Of a DNA stretch of 46,096 nt, positions 38,651-46,096 are shown piece by piece. This DNA is from Chloroflexota bacterium (GTDB taxonomy: Bacteria; Chloroflexota; Anaerolineae; Promineifilales; Promineifilaceae). The notes beneath the pieces are model-generated. The model had not been told where the DNA came from and did no database searches. It worked only from the letters and a program-made list of their open reading frames with translations. A program made the position numbers and the translations under genes. Numbering within the stretch: position 1 is the first letter of the stretch; each line of letters starts with the position of its first letter. The DNA lies in NCBI GenBank assembly GCA_022616275.1, contig JAKEFB010000071.1, forward strand, positions 1 through 46,096, in the 5' to 3' direction.

Positions 38651-39466
38651 TTAGTTGCCAACTATGCGGCCGTGCCACTCCTGTAAAAACTGCATCACGG
38701 CCGGGTACTTCGATTGCGGTATCAGCTTATAGCTGGTGACTTTGAACCGCCGGTACAGTTCATTGAAGATGCTCTGGAAATGGTTTTTGCTGCTGTCCTG
38801 CCCGGTCATAAGCATGGCCAATGCTTTGACGGCCGCCTGCACTTCGGCCGCCTGTTCGTCGGTGATTGGGTTGCCTGGGTCCAGGCGCTGCTCCAGCGAG
38901 GCTACTCGCCGGCCGATGTCACCCATGAACACGGCCGCCTTGTCGAGCCGGCTCTCCGTTGTGGCCACGCGCCGCTCAAACTCAAGCTGCTGCTCGGCCA
39001 TTTGCATGATGGCCCGGCCCATTTCCCGAATTTGCTCCAGGGCTTTGACCGCCGGCGACTCGGCCGGCAGCGGTCGGTCTACGAAAGCGGTCGCCAGGAT
39101 CTGGTAACATTCTTCCTGATAGCGAATAATTCTGCTCCGTATCTCGGTCTTGACCCTATCAGCATTGAGGCCGAACAGCCAGCCATTAAGGTAATCAAGC
39201 GGGATACAAAGCATATCCAGGCCACGGGTACGGTATGAGTCCGTGACCGTTACGGTCACGAACTGAACCTTTTTAGAAAGGACCGGATCACGCAGGATGC
39301 GCCGGCGTTGGGGTGACCAGGCTACGCCTAGAAAATCGCAAATCGGCCGTACCGGCACAAACACTTGCTGTCGGCCGCCAACGTTTATCAAGACGGCCGT
39401 CACTTCATCGCCGTAAAACTCAACCGTTCGCTGGTCAACGGGTACAACAGCTTTTTCGTCACTCAT
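38651..39466 (-). CDS. Phage-antirepressor-like protein (P22_AR N-terminus, ORF6C C-terminus)
   Basis: 271 residues. The N-terminal domain (RTVEFYGDEVTAVLI, then FVPVRPICDFLGVAWSPQRR) resembles P22 antirepressor/BRO-like DNA-binding domains. A coiled-coil-rich middle (about 135-205) follows. The C-terminus (FQSIFNELYRRFKVTSYKL, YPAVMQFLQEW) resembles the ORF6C domain. Such genes are phage-derived but are also found as stand-alone chromosomal genes. ATG 39466 is chosen after a GAGGAAGAGG purine stretch; the longer frame starts at 39517. No other phage gene is nearby. Confidence 0.82.
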   Translation of the reverse strand: MSDEKAVVPVDQRTVEFYGDEVTAVLINVGGRQQVFVPVRPICDFLGVAWSPQRRRILRDPVLSKKVQFVTVTVTDSYRTRGLDMLCIPLDYLNGWLFGLNADRVKTEIRSRIIRYQEECYQILATAFVDRPLPAESPAVKALEQIREMGRAIMQMAEQQLEFERRVATTESRLDKAAVFMGDIGRRVASLEQRLDPGNPITDEQAAEVQAAVKALAMLMTGQDSSKNHFQSIFNELYRRFKVTSYKLIPQSKYPAVMQFLQEWHGRIVGN

Positions 39467-39546
39467 GCGTTCCTCTTCCTCGGCCGGCAGTGTACGTCGG
39501 GTATGGGGAACGTGCAAGAGTCAGGCTGCACTTTTGGCGCAACGTT

Positions 39547-42035
39547 TCAGGGAGTTCGCCTGACCACCGGCAGGTACAGCCGGTAGCCTGGCTGAGGTGT
39601 GTTAGTCGGTGTGGGTGTTCGTGCCGGCGTACTGGTCGCCGTGGGCGTCGCCGTTGGAGGCGGTGACGGAGAGGGAGTTGGGCTGCTGGTCGGCGTCTGG
39701 GTAGCGGTGGCAGTTGCCGTCGGCGTTGCTGTAGGCGACGTCGTGGGCGTGGCGGTTGCACTAGGCGTGTAGGTGGGTGTACTGGTTGCTGACGGCGTTG
39801 CTGTCGGAGTGGCAGGAGGAGATGGGGTTGGGCTGCTGGTCGGTGTGCTCGTTGACGTGGCCGAAGGGGTGGGGGTCGGTGTCTGACCCGGCGGAACCGG
39901 CCGGCCGCAACCGTTTTCTCCTTGCACGTACTCCAATAACAACCATTTATCAACGCCATAAAAGCTAAATCCTTGCAACTGAAGGACCGCAAAGCCGCTA
40001 ATCTTAACCTGTACCTCCGAGCCCTGGCTCTGGACAGCGTCATAAATGATTAAACGTATGGGAGCTTGACGGTCAATGTAATAGGAGAGTAGAGCATCTA
40101 AAGAACCAACATTTCCTGAATGTGCTAATACCCAGTCACCAACATTTAATTCGGTATCATCAAAATCGTTAGGATTCACGTAGTTATAGCTATCGCCGGG
40201 ATAGATTAGGCTAGTGATCAAGGCGTTTGCATCACAGGACGGACGCCAGCATAAGAACGTGAAATCCGATTGTACTGGCTTATTGGCCTTGAAAATGTAC
40301 CCCTGGCGAGCTTGAGTCAGAGATAGACCTGGCGTATTTCTGAAAAATGCGTCGGTGTAGTCAGTTGTATACGTGGGAGGAGGGTCCGGGTACTCAAACT
40401 CGGCCGGCAGGGGAAATGGCTCATAAGGCGGCGTCACCGTCGCATCAGAAGGGAACAGGGCCAGGTTGTCCTGGTGAACGGCTATCGGCAAGGCCCAACA
40501 GCCGGCCGTTACATCCTGGGCTGGGGCAGGGGGTAAGGTTACTTTCCAATTGAGAGTATCGTTCGTTCCCGCCTCATATTGAGCCATGAGCCGGCCGCCA
40601 TAGAAAAGAAACGCTTCCGGTATGGTCATGGTGTAGGCCGGCGTCACCCACTGGTCGTCACACTCGCCAGCGTAGACGCTGCCCCCGTCAAAGCAGCGGC
40701 CGGCCGGATCCACGCTATCGCCAAAGGAGAGGTAGTAATGAGCCGGGGAAAGCGTATCAAAGTAAAAGGCCAGGGGCGGCCGGGTGCCCTGGTCGGGGTC
40801 AAAAAGGGTGACGGTGATCACCTGGCCGGCGTACTTAGAGCCGATATAGGCCAAAGGAATATCCACCGTGCCGGTCAGGTTGCTGTTCTGTGGCTCCTGG
40901 CCCACGGCCAGGACGCTGATCCCTTTCGAATCGAACTGCTCCGGGTGGTTGTTCATAACCTGCACGTTGCGCTGATTGACGTCGCCGGGCAGGGTAGCGG
41001 TGTAGACCGGCGGCCCGGCCCAGATCTCAAAACCGTTCTCCGACGCGCCGCTCAGGCTGGTCACGTCCAGGTAAATGGTGCGATTGCCGTCCTCGTCTAC
41101 CACCGTGTCCGACAGGTGTTCGGACAGGCTGATTTCAAAGCCCCGGCCGGCGTGCCGCCGGGACAGCTCACCGGGTCGTAGTCGCCGCCGGTCGGGCTGC
41201 CGCAATCGGCCGGCACGGCCGCTGGCTGGTCAAAGGCGGCCGGGCCGCCCGGCGCCACCCAGCGCAGGTCGGTCTGGTGGCCGCCGTCGTCGCGCACGCC
41301 GTCGCCGCTCTGGCCGGTGTAGCTGGCCAGCGGCTCTATCACCGCCCCACCGCCGTCGTCGCTGTAATGGAACAACTCGAAGAGGGTCTGGGTATTGTAG
41401 GTTGGCGTATAGACCGTCGGCCGGCCGCACACCCCCGGCGTGCCCGTCCCCCGGTTCTCGTCCACACGGACGAACCAGAGCGGATTGCTCACGTCCACAG
41501 ACAGGGTCGAGGTCACGCCGCTACACTGGCCGGTCAGCTCGCAGGTTGGAATCAGGCAGGCGTCTTGTTGGGCCGGGTTGTCGCAGGTGGCCACCTCGCT
41601 GGCCGGGCCGCCGTCCCGAATCCAGCGCCAGGTGTGGGAAATAGTGTGAGTGTTCGTCACCTGGTTCGTCGAGTCGGGGTCAAACAGCTCCACCCGGACC
41701 ACGTCGTAAGGGTAATCGGCCGGGATAACGATCCGGTAATGGTACGTTCCCTCCAGCTCGCTCCACCAGGGATTCCAGCCCGGGCCGGGCGAGACCGGGT
41801 CGCCGGCCGCCGTACAGGCGTCCGGGCCAAAGACGGACTGGTTGGTCACATTGACCAACGGCTGGCCGTAGGCGTTGCCGGCATACAGGTCGGCCGGCAC
41901 AGTCCCGGTGATGACTAAGCTGGTCCGCCCCTCGGCCGGCGCTGGCAAAGTACTGGCCGTTACCGTGGTCAGAAAAAACAGGAAGAAAGCGGCAGCGCCA
42001 ACCACTCCTGCCAACAATAACACCCGTTGTTTCAT
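39547..42035 (-). pseudogene. Large exported protein with Thr/Pro linker and RLYLPVV tail, one frameshift
   Basis: From ATG 42035 (GGAGGAGTGATC upstream), a signal peptide (LLLAGVVGAAAFFLFFL) is followed by an extracellular region with several Cys. Near 41141-41150, in a C4/GGCCGG context, the frame shifts by one base. The second frame continues with GFEISLSEHLSDTVVDEDG, beta-rich sequence and then about 110 residues of Thr/Pro/Ser repeats. It ends in GYRLYLPVVRRTP. A Thr/Pro linker plus LYLP-type C-terminus is common in exported Chloroflexota proteins and may be an anchoring or sorting signal. Total about 830 residues if the frame is repaired. Function unknown; it could display a binding domain at the surface. 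Confidence 0.75.
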
Positions 42036-42155
42036 GATCACTCCTCCAGGGGGCACCCAGGCTCCCCAGGTGATAGTCAGGCACGTTTGTTATTTATTGT
42101 AGCGACATTGCCGCCTTATTCAATGGTCTAAAAATGGCCGCCGATTGGACCAGCT

Positions 42156-43028
42156 TCATCCGTTGCTTTCGTCGAGCAGAGTGGCTGAGATAAAGTGCTC
42201 GCCCGGCCGGCCTTCCACTTGGTAGCCGGCCGCCGTCCGGCCGGTGGCCGCCAGCCTTTCCAGCGCCCGGTCCACCTCGGCCGGCCGCCACTGGAACAAC
42301 CGCCGCACGTCGCCGGCCGTGGCCGCCCCCACCGAGACCAGGTACAGGTCTACCAGCTTTTCTTGTGCTTCCCGCCGGCCGATCGGCCGGGCTTTTTCCG
42401 GCAGCTCCGGGTAGTAACGGTGGACCAGGTCGTAAATGAAGCTGTAGCGCCAGGCCCCCGCCTCGGCCACGCCGACGGGCAAAATCTTGAAATCGCGCTG
42501 GAGAGCAACCAGCCCTCGTTCAAACGGACTGTTGCTGGTCTGGTTCGTCATGCGAATGACCCGCCGCATGTTGACCGTGTCCAGCGGCCCCTCCCGCAGC
42601 AAGGCCTCGTAAATGAGCCTGGCCTCCCGCGTTAGCAGCCCATCCTCGTACAGTTGGATGTAATCGTTTTCCGGGTCGCCGTAATTTTCGCTGAGAGCGT
42701 AAAAATAAGGGGCCACGTCCAGGGCAATCATTGTCGCCTTGCCGCGCAGGATCTTGCCGTAATACCACTGGCGGCTGCCCAGCATCTCGTCTTTCCAGCC
42801 CCAGGTCACGTGGCCAGGATCGTCGTGGGCGTCGGCCACCGGCCTGTCGCCGGCCACGGCCGCCCACAGGCTGGGCAGGACCACGTCCTTAATAGGCCAG
42901 AAGTAAACGAAGCCCCGTTCGTTGACAAAGGCCAGGGCCTCTTCCTTGCTCGCCAGGCGCGGCTGCCCGGCCAGGCGAAAGACCCGGGCCTGGTAAGCCT
43001 GGTAACGTTCAGCCGATATGTGTAACAT
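42156..43028 (-). CDS. YcaQ/AlkZ-like winged-helix protein (COG3214-type)
   Basis: 290 residues. The order of segments, GFVYFWPIKDVVLPSLW, then HVTWGWKDEMLG, QWYYGKILRGKATMIALDV, then YEALLREGPLDTVNMRRVI and a late winged-helix part, resembles the winged-helix DNA-glycosylase-like family. In YcaQ a Gln-x-Asp motif is catalytic; I cannot point to one here with confidence, so activity on crosslinked DNA is uncertain. ATG 43028 is preferred over 43046. It is co-oriented with the small acidic gene upstream, 63 bp away. Confidence 0.55.
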   Translation of the reverse strand: MLHISAERYQAYQARVFRLAGQPRLASKEEALAFVNERGFVYFWPIKDVVLPSLWAAVAGDRPVADAHDDPGHVTWGWKDEMLGSRQWYYGKILRGKATMIALDVAPYFYALSENYGDPENDYIQLYEDGLLTREARLIYEALLREGPLDTVNMRRVIRMTNQTSNSPFERGLVALQRDFKILPVGVAEAGAWRYSFIYDLVHRYYPELPEKARPIGRREAQEKLVDLYLVSVGAATAGDVRRLFQWRPAEVDRALERLAATGRTAAGYQVEGRPGEHFISATLLDESNG

Positions 43029-43091
43029 GAATCGAGCAATCCCCACAGACGTGAGGCCGGCCGCTGCCTCGAATAACGCCAGGGAGGCGCC

Positions 43092-43481
43092 TTACTCCTC
43101 GATGTACCCCTCGTCCTCTTCATATTCGTCGAAGAAGAAGAGCAAGGCGGCCGCGCCTTCGACGGCGTCCTTCATATCCGTGACCTTGCCGACGTAAATG
43201 TCGTCGTCTTCTTCCTCGGCGTAGACGTACAGCTCGCCCTCGTCAGTCACGTAACCGATGCCGATACCCTCTTCCTCGTCTTCGTAGCTGGCGACGACCT
43301 CGCCGTTCTCCTCCACCCAGCCCATTAGCTCGTCGCCTTCGTTGAAGACTTCCCCTTCCTCGTAGTTGATCCAGCCGATGTACTCTTCAGGCTCTATTTC
43401 GGTGTCGTAAATTTTGCCGTCCTCAATACGCCCAATCTGCTCGTCAGGCGCCAGAGCAATGTCGCGGTAGATTTTAGTCAT
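43092..43481 (-). CDS. Small acidic repeat protein (4-fold beta-flower-like)
   Basis: 129 residues, very rich in Glu/Asp. It contains about five short repeats of the type IGRIEDGKIYD, IGWINYEEGEVFN, MGWVEENGEVV, IGYVTDEGELYVY and YVGKVTD, each likely a beta-hairpin, so the fold could be a beta-flower or propeller-like disc. A hydrophobic segment (AVEGAAALLFFF) and an acidic tail end it. ATG 43481 follows AGAAGGAGAGACG. A longer frame upstream is not supported by its composition. Function unknown. Confidence 0.75.
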   Translation of the reverse strand: MTKIYRDIALAPDEQIGRIEDGKIYDTEIEPEEYIGWINYEEGEVFNEGDELMGWVEENGEVVASYEDEEEGIGIGYVTDEGELYVYAEEEDDDIYVGKVTDMKDAVEGAAALLFFFDEYEEDEGYIEE

Positions 43482-43502
43482 GTCGTCTCTCCTTCTAAAG
43501 TT

Positions 43503-43565
43503 AGAGTCTTGAGCTAGAGCTAGAGTAGATTGTACTCTAACTCTCGCTCTTGCTCTAGCTCTCGC
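43503..43565. repeat. AGAGCTAGAG-type low-complexity inverted repeat
   Basis: Repeated AGAGCTAGAG words on one side and CTCTAGCTCTCGCTCT words on the other can fold back on each other. The stretch fills the gap between the acidic-repeat gene and the gene starting at 43921. Similar simple repeats occur elsewhere between genes in this window. Confidence 0.55.
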
Positions 43566-43567
43566 TT

Positions 43568-43921
43568 TCACGGTAGTTCGCGGAAGAGGAACCAGGCGCC
43601 TTTGCGCCGGCCGGCGCCCTTGGGGGCCCGGTCGTAATAAAGCTCGAAGACCCGGCCGCCGGCCGTCCGCACCTGAAAATAGTCCCGACCGACGCCCCAC
43701 GAGCCGCGCTGCTCGGCCACAGCGGCGTGAGCCGGCCGCATGTTTTGGGCCATCCGGCCGCGGCGCCGGTAATCGTGCCACTCGCCCAGCATTTCCACGA
43801 CCTCGAATTGCTCGCCCTGCCAGGTAAAATGGTCAGGGCAGCCAGGCTTCTTTTCCAGGAGCGGCGGCTGATTAAAGCCGACTTCGATTTCTTCACCGAT
43901 AAAGCGTGGTTCGTCACTCAT
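43568..43921 (-). CDS. DUF6504-like small protein
   Basis: 117 residues. FIGEEIEVGF at the N-terminus, CPDHFTWQGEQFEVVEMLGEWHDYRRR in two parts, and FQVRTAGGRVFELYYDRAP at the end match the layout I associate with DUF6504 proteins, which often neighbour DNA-repair polymerase genes in actinobacteria. No such neighbour is present here. It seems to be a small beta-barrel. ATG 43921 has no strong ribosome-binding site (ATCCCCGATGAG context). Function unknown. Confidence 0.6.
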   Translation of the reverse strand: MSDEPRFIGEEIEVGFNQPPLLEKKPGCPDHFTWQGEQFEVVEMLGEWHDYRRRGRMAQNMRPAHAAVAEQRGSWGVGRDYFQVRTAGGRVFELYYDRAPKGAGRRKGAWFLFRELP

Positions 43922-44082
43922 CGGGGATGATTTTAATCCCGAACTGGCAAAGAGGCGAGAGTAATCGCTGGCGTTTAGAAGGTAGCTGAATGGAGCAAGA
44001 CCCTAAACTTTTTGAATCCTCCCCGACATAGTTTACAATTCAGTCCAGGAGATGGCGTCTGTTGCCGTAAGGGGTCCGTTGG

Positions 44083-44280
44083 GTGAGTAGCAAGACGAGC
44101 AAGTCCCTGTTTTCTGAGCATTACCTGGAGCGCCGGCGGGCCGGGCACGAACAGTTGACGGCCGAAATCGTTCGCCTGGAAACAGAGCTGAACGAGCGCG
44201 TGTATGGGTTATTTGAGCTGGCGCCGGAGGAGATCAAGATTATTGAGGAGAGCACCAAGTACCGCTACGGTGAGGTCTAA
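44083..44280 (+). CDS. Short protein resembling the C-terminal tail of type IIG restriction-methylases
   Basis: 65 residues from GTG 44083. The sequence LEHYLERRR... IVRLETELNERVYGLFEL and APEEIKIIEE strongly recalls the last residues of Eco57I/PglX-like DNA methyltransferase-restriction proteins (ELNxxVYxLYGLTxxEI). Only that tail is present; no methylase motif precedes it, and the 160 bp upstream are non-coding. It may be a remnant of a lost restriction gene or a small gene that uses the motif. It ends 11 bp before the receiver-protein gene. A weak ribosome-binding site makes expression uncertain. Confidence 0.5.
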   Translation: MSSKTSKSLFSEHYLERRRAGHEQLTAEIVRLETELNERVYGLFELAPEEIKIIEESTKYRYGEV

Positions 44281-44291
44281 CGGTAAATAAA

Positions 44292-44699
44292 ATGAATAAG
44301 CTCGACCGCATTAACGTCATGCTAGTAGATGACCACACACTGCTACGCGAGACGCTGGCTGCTTACCTGCTTCAGGGCTACCCTGACTTTGGGGTTGTGC
44401 TCCAGGCGGCCGACGGCCGGGAAGCGGTGGAGTTATACGCCCGGTACCAACCGGACGTGGTAGTGATGGACGTCTATATGCCCTACATGGATGGCTTCCA
44501 GGCGACTGCGGAAATTCTTCGTCGTTTCCCCCAGGCGCGAATTATTATTTTGACAGGTATCGAGCATTCAGCCTATAGCCATAAGGCCGAACTGGTTGGC
44601 GCAGTCAGGTTCCTGGACAAAAGAGTGGTCGGCGACCAATTAGTGGAAGCCATTCGCCAGGTTCATGCCGGGCGTGGCGGAGAAAACCCAAAAGGGTAA
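44292..44699 (+). CDS. Stand-alone response-regulator receiver protein
   Basis: 135 residues, a single REC domain: D13/D14 acidic pocket, phospho-acceptor D60 (VVVMDVYMP), T88 (ILTGIEHS) and K110 (FLDKR). There is no output domain; the usual NarL-type HTH is missing after residue 125. ATG 44292 is preceded by a weak AACGGTAAATAA. It converges on the hybrid histidine kinase gene at 44729, an attractive partner although not an operon with it. It may act by protein contact. Confidence 0.88.
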   Translation: MNKLDRINVMLVDDHTLLRETLAAYLLQGYPDFGVVLQAADGREAVELYARYQPDVVVMDVYMPYMDGFQATAEILRRFPQARIIILTGIEHSAYSHKAELVGAVRFLDKRVVGDQLVEAIRQVHAGRGGENPKG

Positions 44700-44728
44700 C
44701 CGCCGGCCGGCCTGGCCTAGGGCGCTAT

Positions 44729-46051
44729 TCACGCCTTTACTCTTTCGAGCTGGGCCTCGATCATAGCCACCAATTCTCGCAGAGGGACCGGCTTGCTCAT
44801 GTAGGCGTTTGCCCCGGCCGCCAGGCAGCGCTCCCGGTCCCCCGGCATGACCAGGGCCGTTAGCGTAATAATGGGAATCGAATCAGCAAACTCTTTATAA
44901 CTCCGAATGCGCCGGATGGCCTCCAGCCCGTCCAGGCCTGGCATCTGAATGTCCATCAAAATGACGTCCGGCCGCGCCTCCACGGTTCGTTCGACCGCTT
45001 CCTGCCCGTTCCGGGCCACCAACACCCGGTAACCCCTGGCCGCCAGATAGTCATTCAGCACGGCGATGCTGGCTTCGTTGTCCTCGGCCAGCAAGATAGT
45101 GGCATGTTGCGGTGGTGATGAAGTCGTCAGGCGATCCAGCAGCGCATGGGTCGTTGTGCTTAAGCCAGTTGCCCGGTCGCCCTCCTTTTCTGCCTTTTGG
45201 TTAAGCGTCCAGGGAAAGGTGACGGTGAAACGACTACCCTGAGCTACCTGGCTGGCGACGGCGACACCGCCGCCGTGCATTTCCGTCATCCGGTAGACCA
45301 GGGACAACCCCAACCCTGTCCCGGTATAGTGGCGGGATGGGCGGCTATCCAGTTGGACAAAGGGCTGAAACAGGCGGCGCATTTCCCCTGGCGCAATGCC
45401 TATTCCCGTGTCCCATACCGTAAAGGAGACCGCCTGTCCGGCCTGGTCGCCGCTCACTTCCAGGCCAATCTCCCCGCCGTTCGGTGTGAATTTGACCGCG
45501 TTGCTGAGCAAGTTGACCAGGACCTGCTTCAGACGCCGTTCATCCGCCCAAATCGTCGTGACTGCTTCATCGCAACTAAAATTGACGACCAATCGCTTTT
45601 TGTAGGCGTCTTGCCTGATAAAACGCAAACTTGCCTGGCAGACTGATTCGACCGATACCAGCCCAACTTCCAATTCCAGTTTGCCCGTTTCAATTTTAGA
45701 GAGATCGAGGATGTCGTTGATGAGTGACAGGAGGTGGCGGCCGTTCTCCTCAATGCTATGCAGCGAACTCATTTGCTTCTCGTTCAGCGGTCCATAGACC
45801 TGTTCTTGGAGCGCCTCGGACATCCTCAGGATAGCGTTCAGAGGGATGTGTAGTTCGTGGCTCATGCTGGCCAGAAATTCATCTTTCAGGCGGACTACTC
45901 GCTCTAGTTCGGTGTTGAAGGCGTTGAGATCGGCCGTTCGTTCTTCCACGCACCTGGCCAGCAGCGCCCGCTCCGCTTCCAACGCCGCCTCCGCTCGCTT
46001 GCGCTCACGAATTTCCTGCTGTGCCTGGGTCAATTGCCTGCGTTTCATCAT
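44729..46051 (-). CDS. Hybrid sensor histidine kinase with C-terminal receiver (may extend beyond the window)
   Basis: 440 residues from ATG 46051. An N-terminal coiled coil (about 5-55) leads to a HisKA domain with H65 in SMSHELHIPLNAI, where the common RT after HEL is HI. HATPase_c follows, with N box NLLSNAVKFTPNG, DTGIGI and GTGLGLSLVYRM. A linker leads to a C-terminal receiver domain (about 320-438) with ILLAEDNE, the phospho-Asp in ILMDIQMPG, and YMSKPV. The frame stays open upstream to the window edge (46096), so a sensor domain may lie outside; the start given is provisional. It would phosphorylate its own receiver and perhaps the lone receiver encoded next door. Confidence 0.87.
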   Translation of the reverse strand: MMKRRQLTQAQQEIRERKRAEAALEAERALLARCVEERTADLNAFNTELERVVRLKDEFLASMSHELHIPLNAILRMSEALQEQVYGPLNEKQMSSLHSIEENGRHLLSLINDILDLSKIETGKLELEVGLVSVESVCQASLRFIRQDAYKKRLVVNFSCDEAVTTIWADERRLKQVLVNLLSNAVKFTPNGGEIGLEVSGDQAGQAVSFTVWDTGIGIAPGEMRRLFQPFVQLDSRPSRHYTGTGLGLSLVYRMTEMHGGGVAVASQVAQGSRFTVTFPWTLNQKAEKEGDRATGLSTTTHALLDRLTTSSPPQHATILLAEDNEASIAVLNDYLAARGYRVLVARNGQEAVERTVEARPDVILMDIQMPGLDGLEAIRRIRSYKEFADSIPIITLTALVMPGDRERCLAAGANAYMSKPVPLRELVAMIEAQLERVKA

Positions 46052-46096
46052 TGTTCCCCGCCAATAATTAGCCTGGCCGAGTCCTCCACGAAAGAA

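Noticed and set aside
38651-39466. Prophage region suggested by the antirepressor-like gene
   Set aside because: No integrase, capsid, terminase or lysis gene is nearby, and such genes also occur singly in bacterial chromosomes.
1-46096. selC (tRNA-Sec), selA, selB or selD within the window
   Set aside because: None of these was recognised on either strand, so the Sec proposal depends on genes elsewhere in the genome.

Overview
The window looks like chromosomal DNA of a GC-rich bacterium, most likely a member of the Chloroflexota (Anaerolineae/Promineifilum-like). This rests on dense GGCCGG words in coding DNA, G-rich and purine-rich low-complexity tracts, dispersed palindromes of the type seen in that phylum, and an exported protein with a long Thr/Pro/Ser linker ending in an RLYLPVV-type tail. 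The assignment is inference. No tRNA, rRNA, CRISPR array, transposase or phage structural gene was seen.

Layout. 0-0.7 kb: minus-strand RecA-like ATPase gene broken by a G-rich insertion. 0.8-13.9 kb: a broad-spectrum mercury-resistance island. A merR gene sits behind a textbook MerR dyad promoter, followed by merA, merC, a TlpA-like thioredoxin, a CcdA-like protein, merE, a second flavoprotein disulfide reductase, a DUF3237 protein, an ArsR regulator and four organomercurial-lyase (MerB) modules in three genes. A TetR gene with an ABC-2 exporter lies between the merB genes. The second reductase has an in-frame UGA exactly at its first redox-active Cys codon, followed by a hairpin with a GUU loop, so it may be a selenoprotein. 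The ArsR gene also has an in-frame UGA followed by a hairpin. 14.0-19.1 kb: ankyrin protein, Met-rich lipoprotein behind a second MerR/CueR-like promoter, a frameshifted MFS transporter and a zinc-ribbon membrane protein.

19.4-32.6 kb: a class II lanthipeptide cluster of the NHLM/NHLP export type. It holds a cyclic-nucleotide-binding-like protein, an HlyD-like adaptor, a C39-peptidase ABC transporter, a second ABC transporter, a 69-aa GG-leader precursor with a 15-residue Cys-rich core, a read-through hairpin and LanM. Convergent to it is a two-gene minus-strand operon: a C39-like peptidase domain fused to a covalent-FAD-type oxidase, and an unrecognised protein. 32.8-35.5 kb: parA, parB and a short-chain dehydrogenase. 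35.5-38.6 kb: aldo/keto reductase, thioesterase and ureohydrolase. 38.6-44 kb: minus-strand genes for an antirepressor-like protein, a frameshifted exported protein, a YcaQ-like protein and two small proteins. 44-46 kb: a small fragment resembling a type IIG restriction-methylase tail, a lone receiver protein, and a hybrid histidine kinase that may run off the window.

How the parts work together. In the mer island, MerB modules would cleave C-Hg bonds, MerC and MerE would move Hg(II) or organomercury inward, and MerA (perhaps with the candidate Sec reductase) would reduce Hg(II) to Hg(0). The TlpA/CcdA pair could supply electrons to extracytoplasmic thiols. Three regulators (MerR, ArsR, TetR) have visible operators. 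In the lanthipeptide cluster, LanM would dehydrate and cyclise the core, and the C39 transporter would cut after Gly-Gly and export it. The C39-FAD protein is a candidate extra processing or oxidising enzyme. Three genes carry single-base frameshifts at G/C-rich runs, which may be sequencing error or real decay. The two UGA events are substitutions and are not explained that way.
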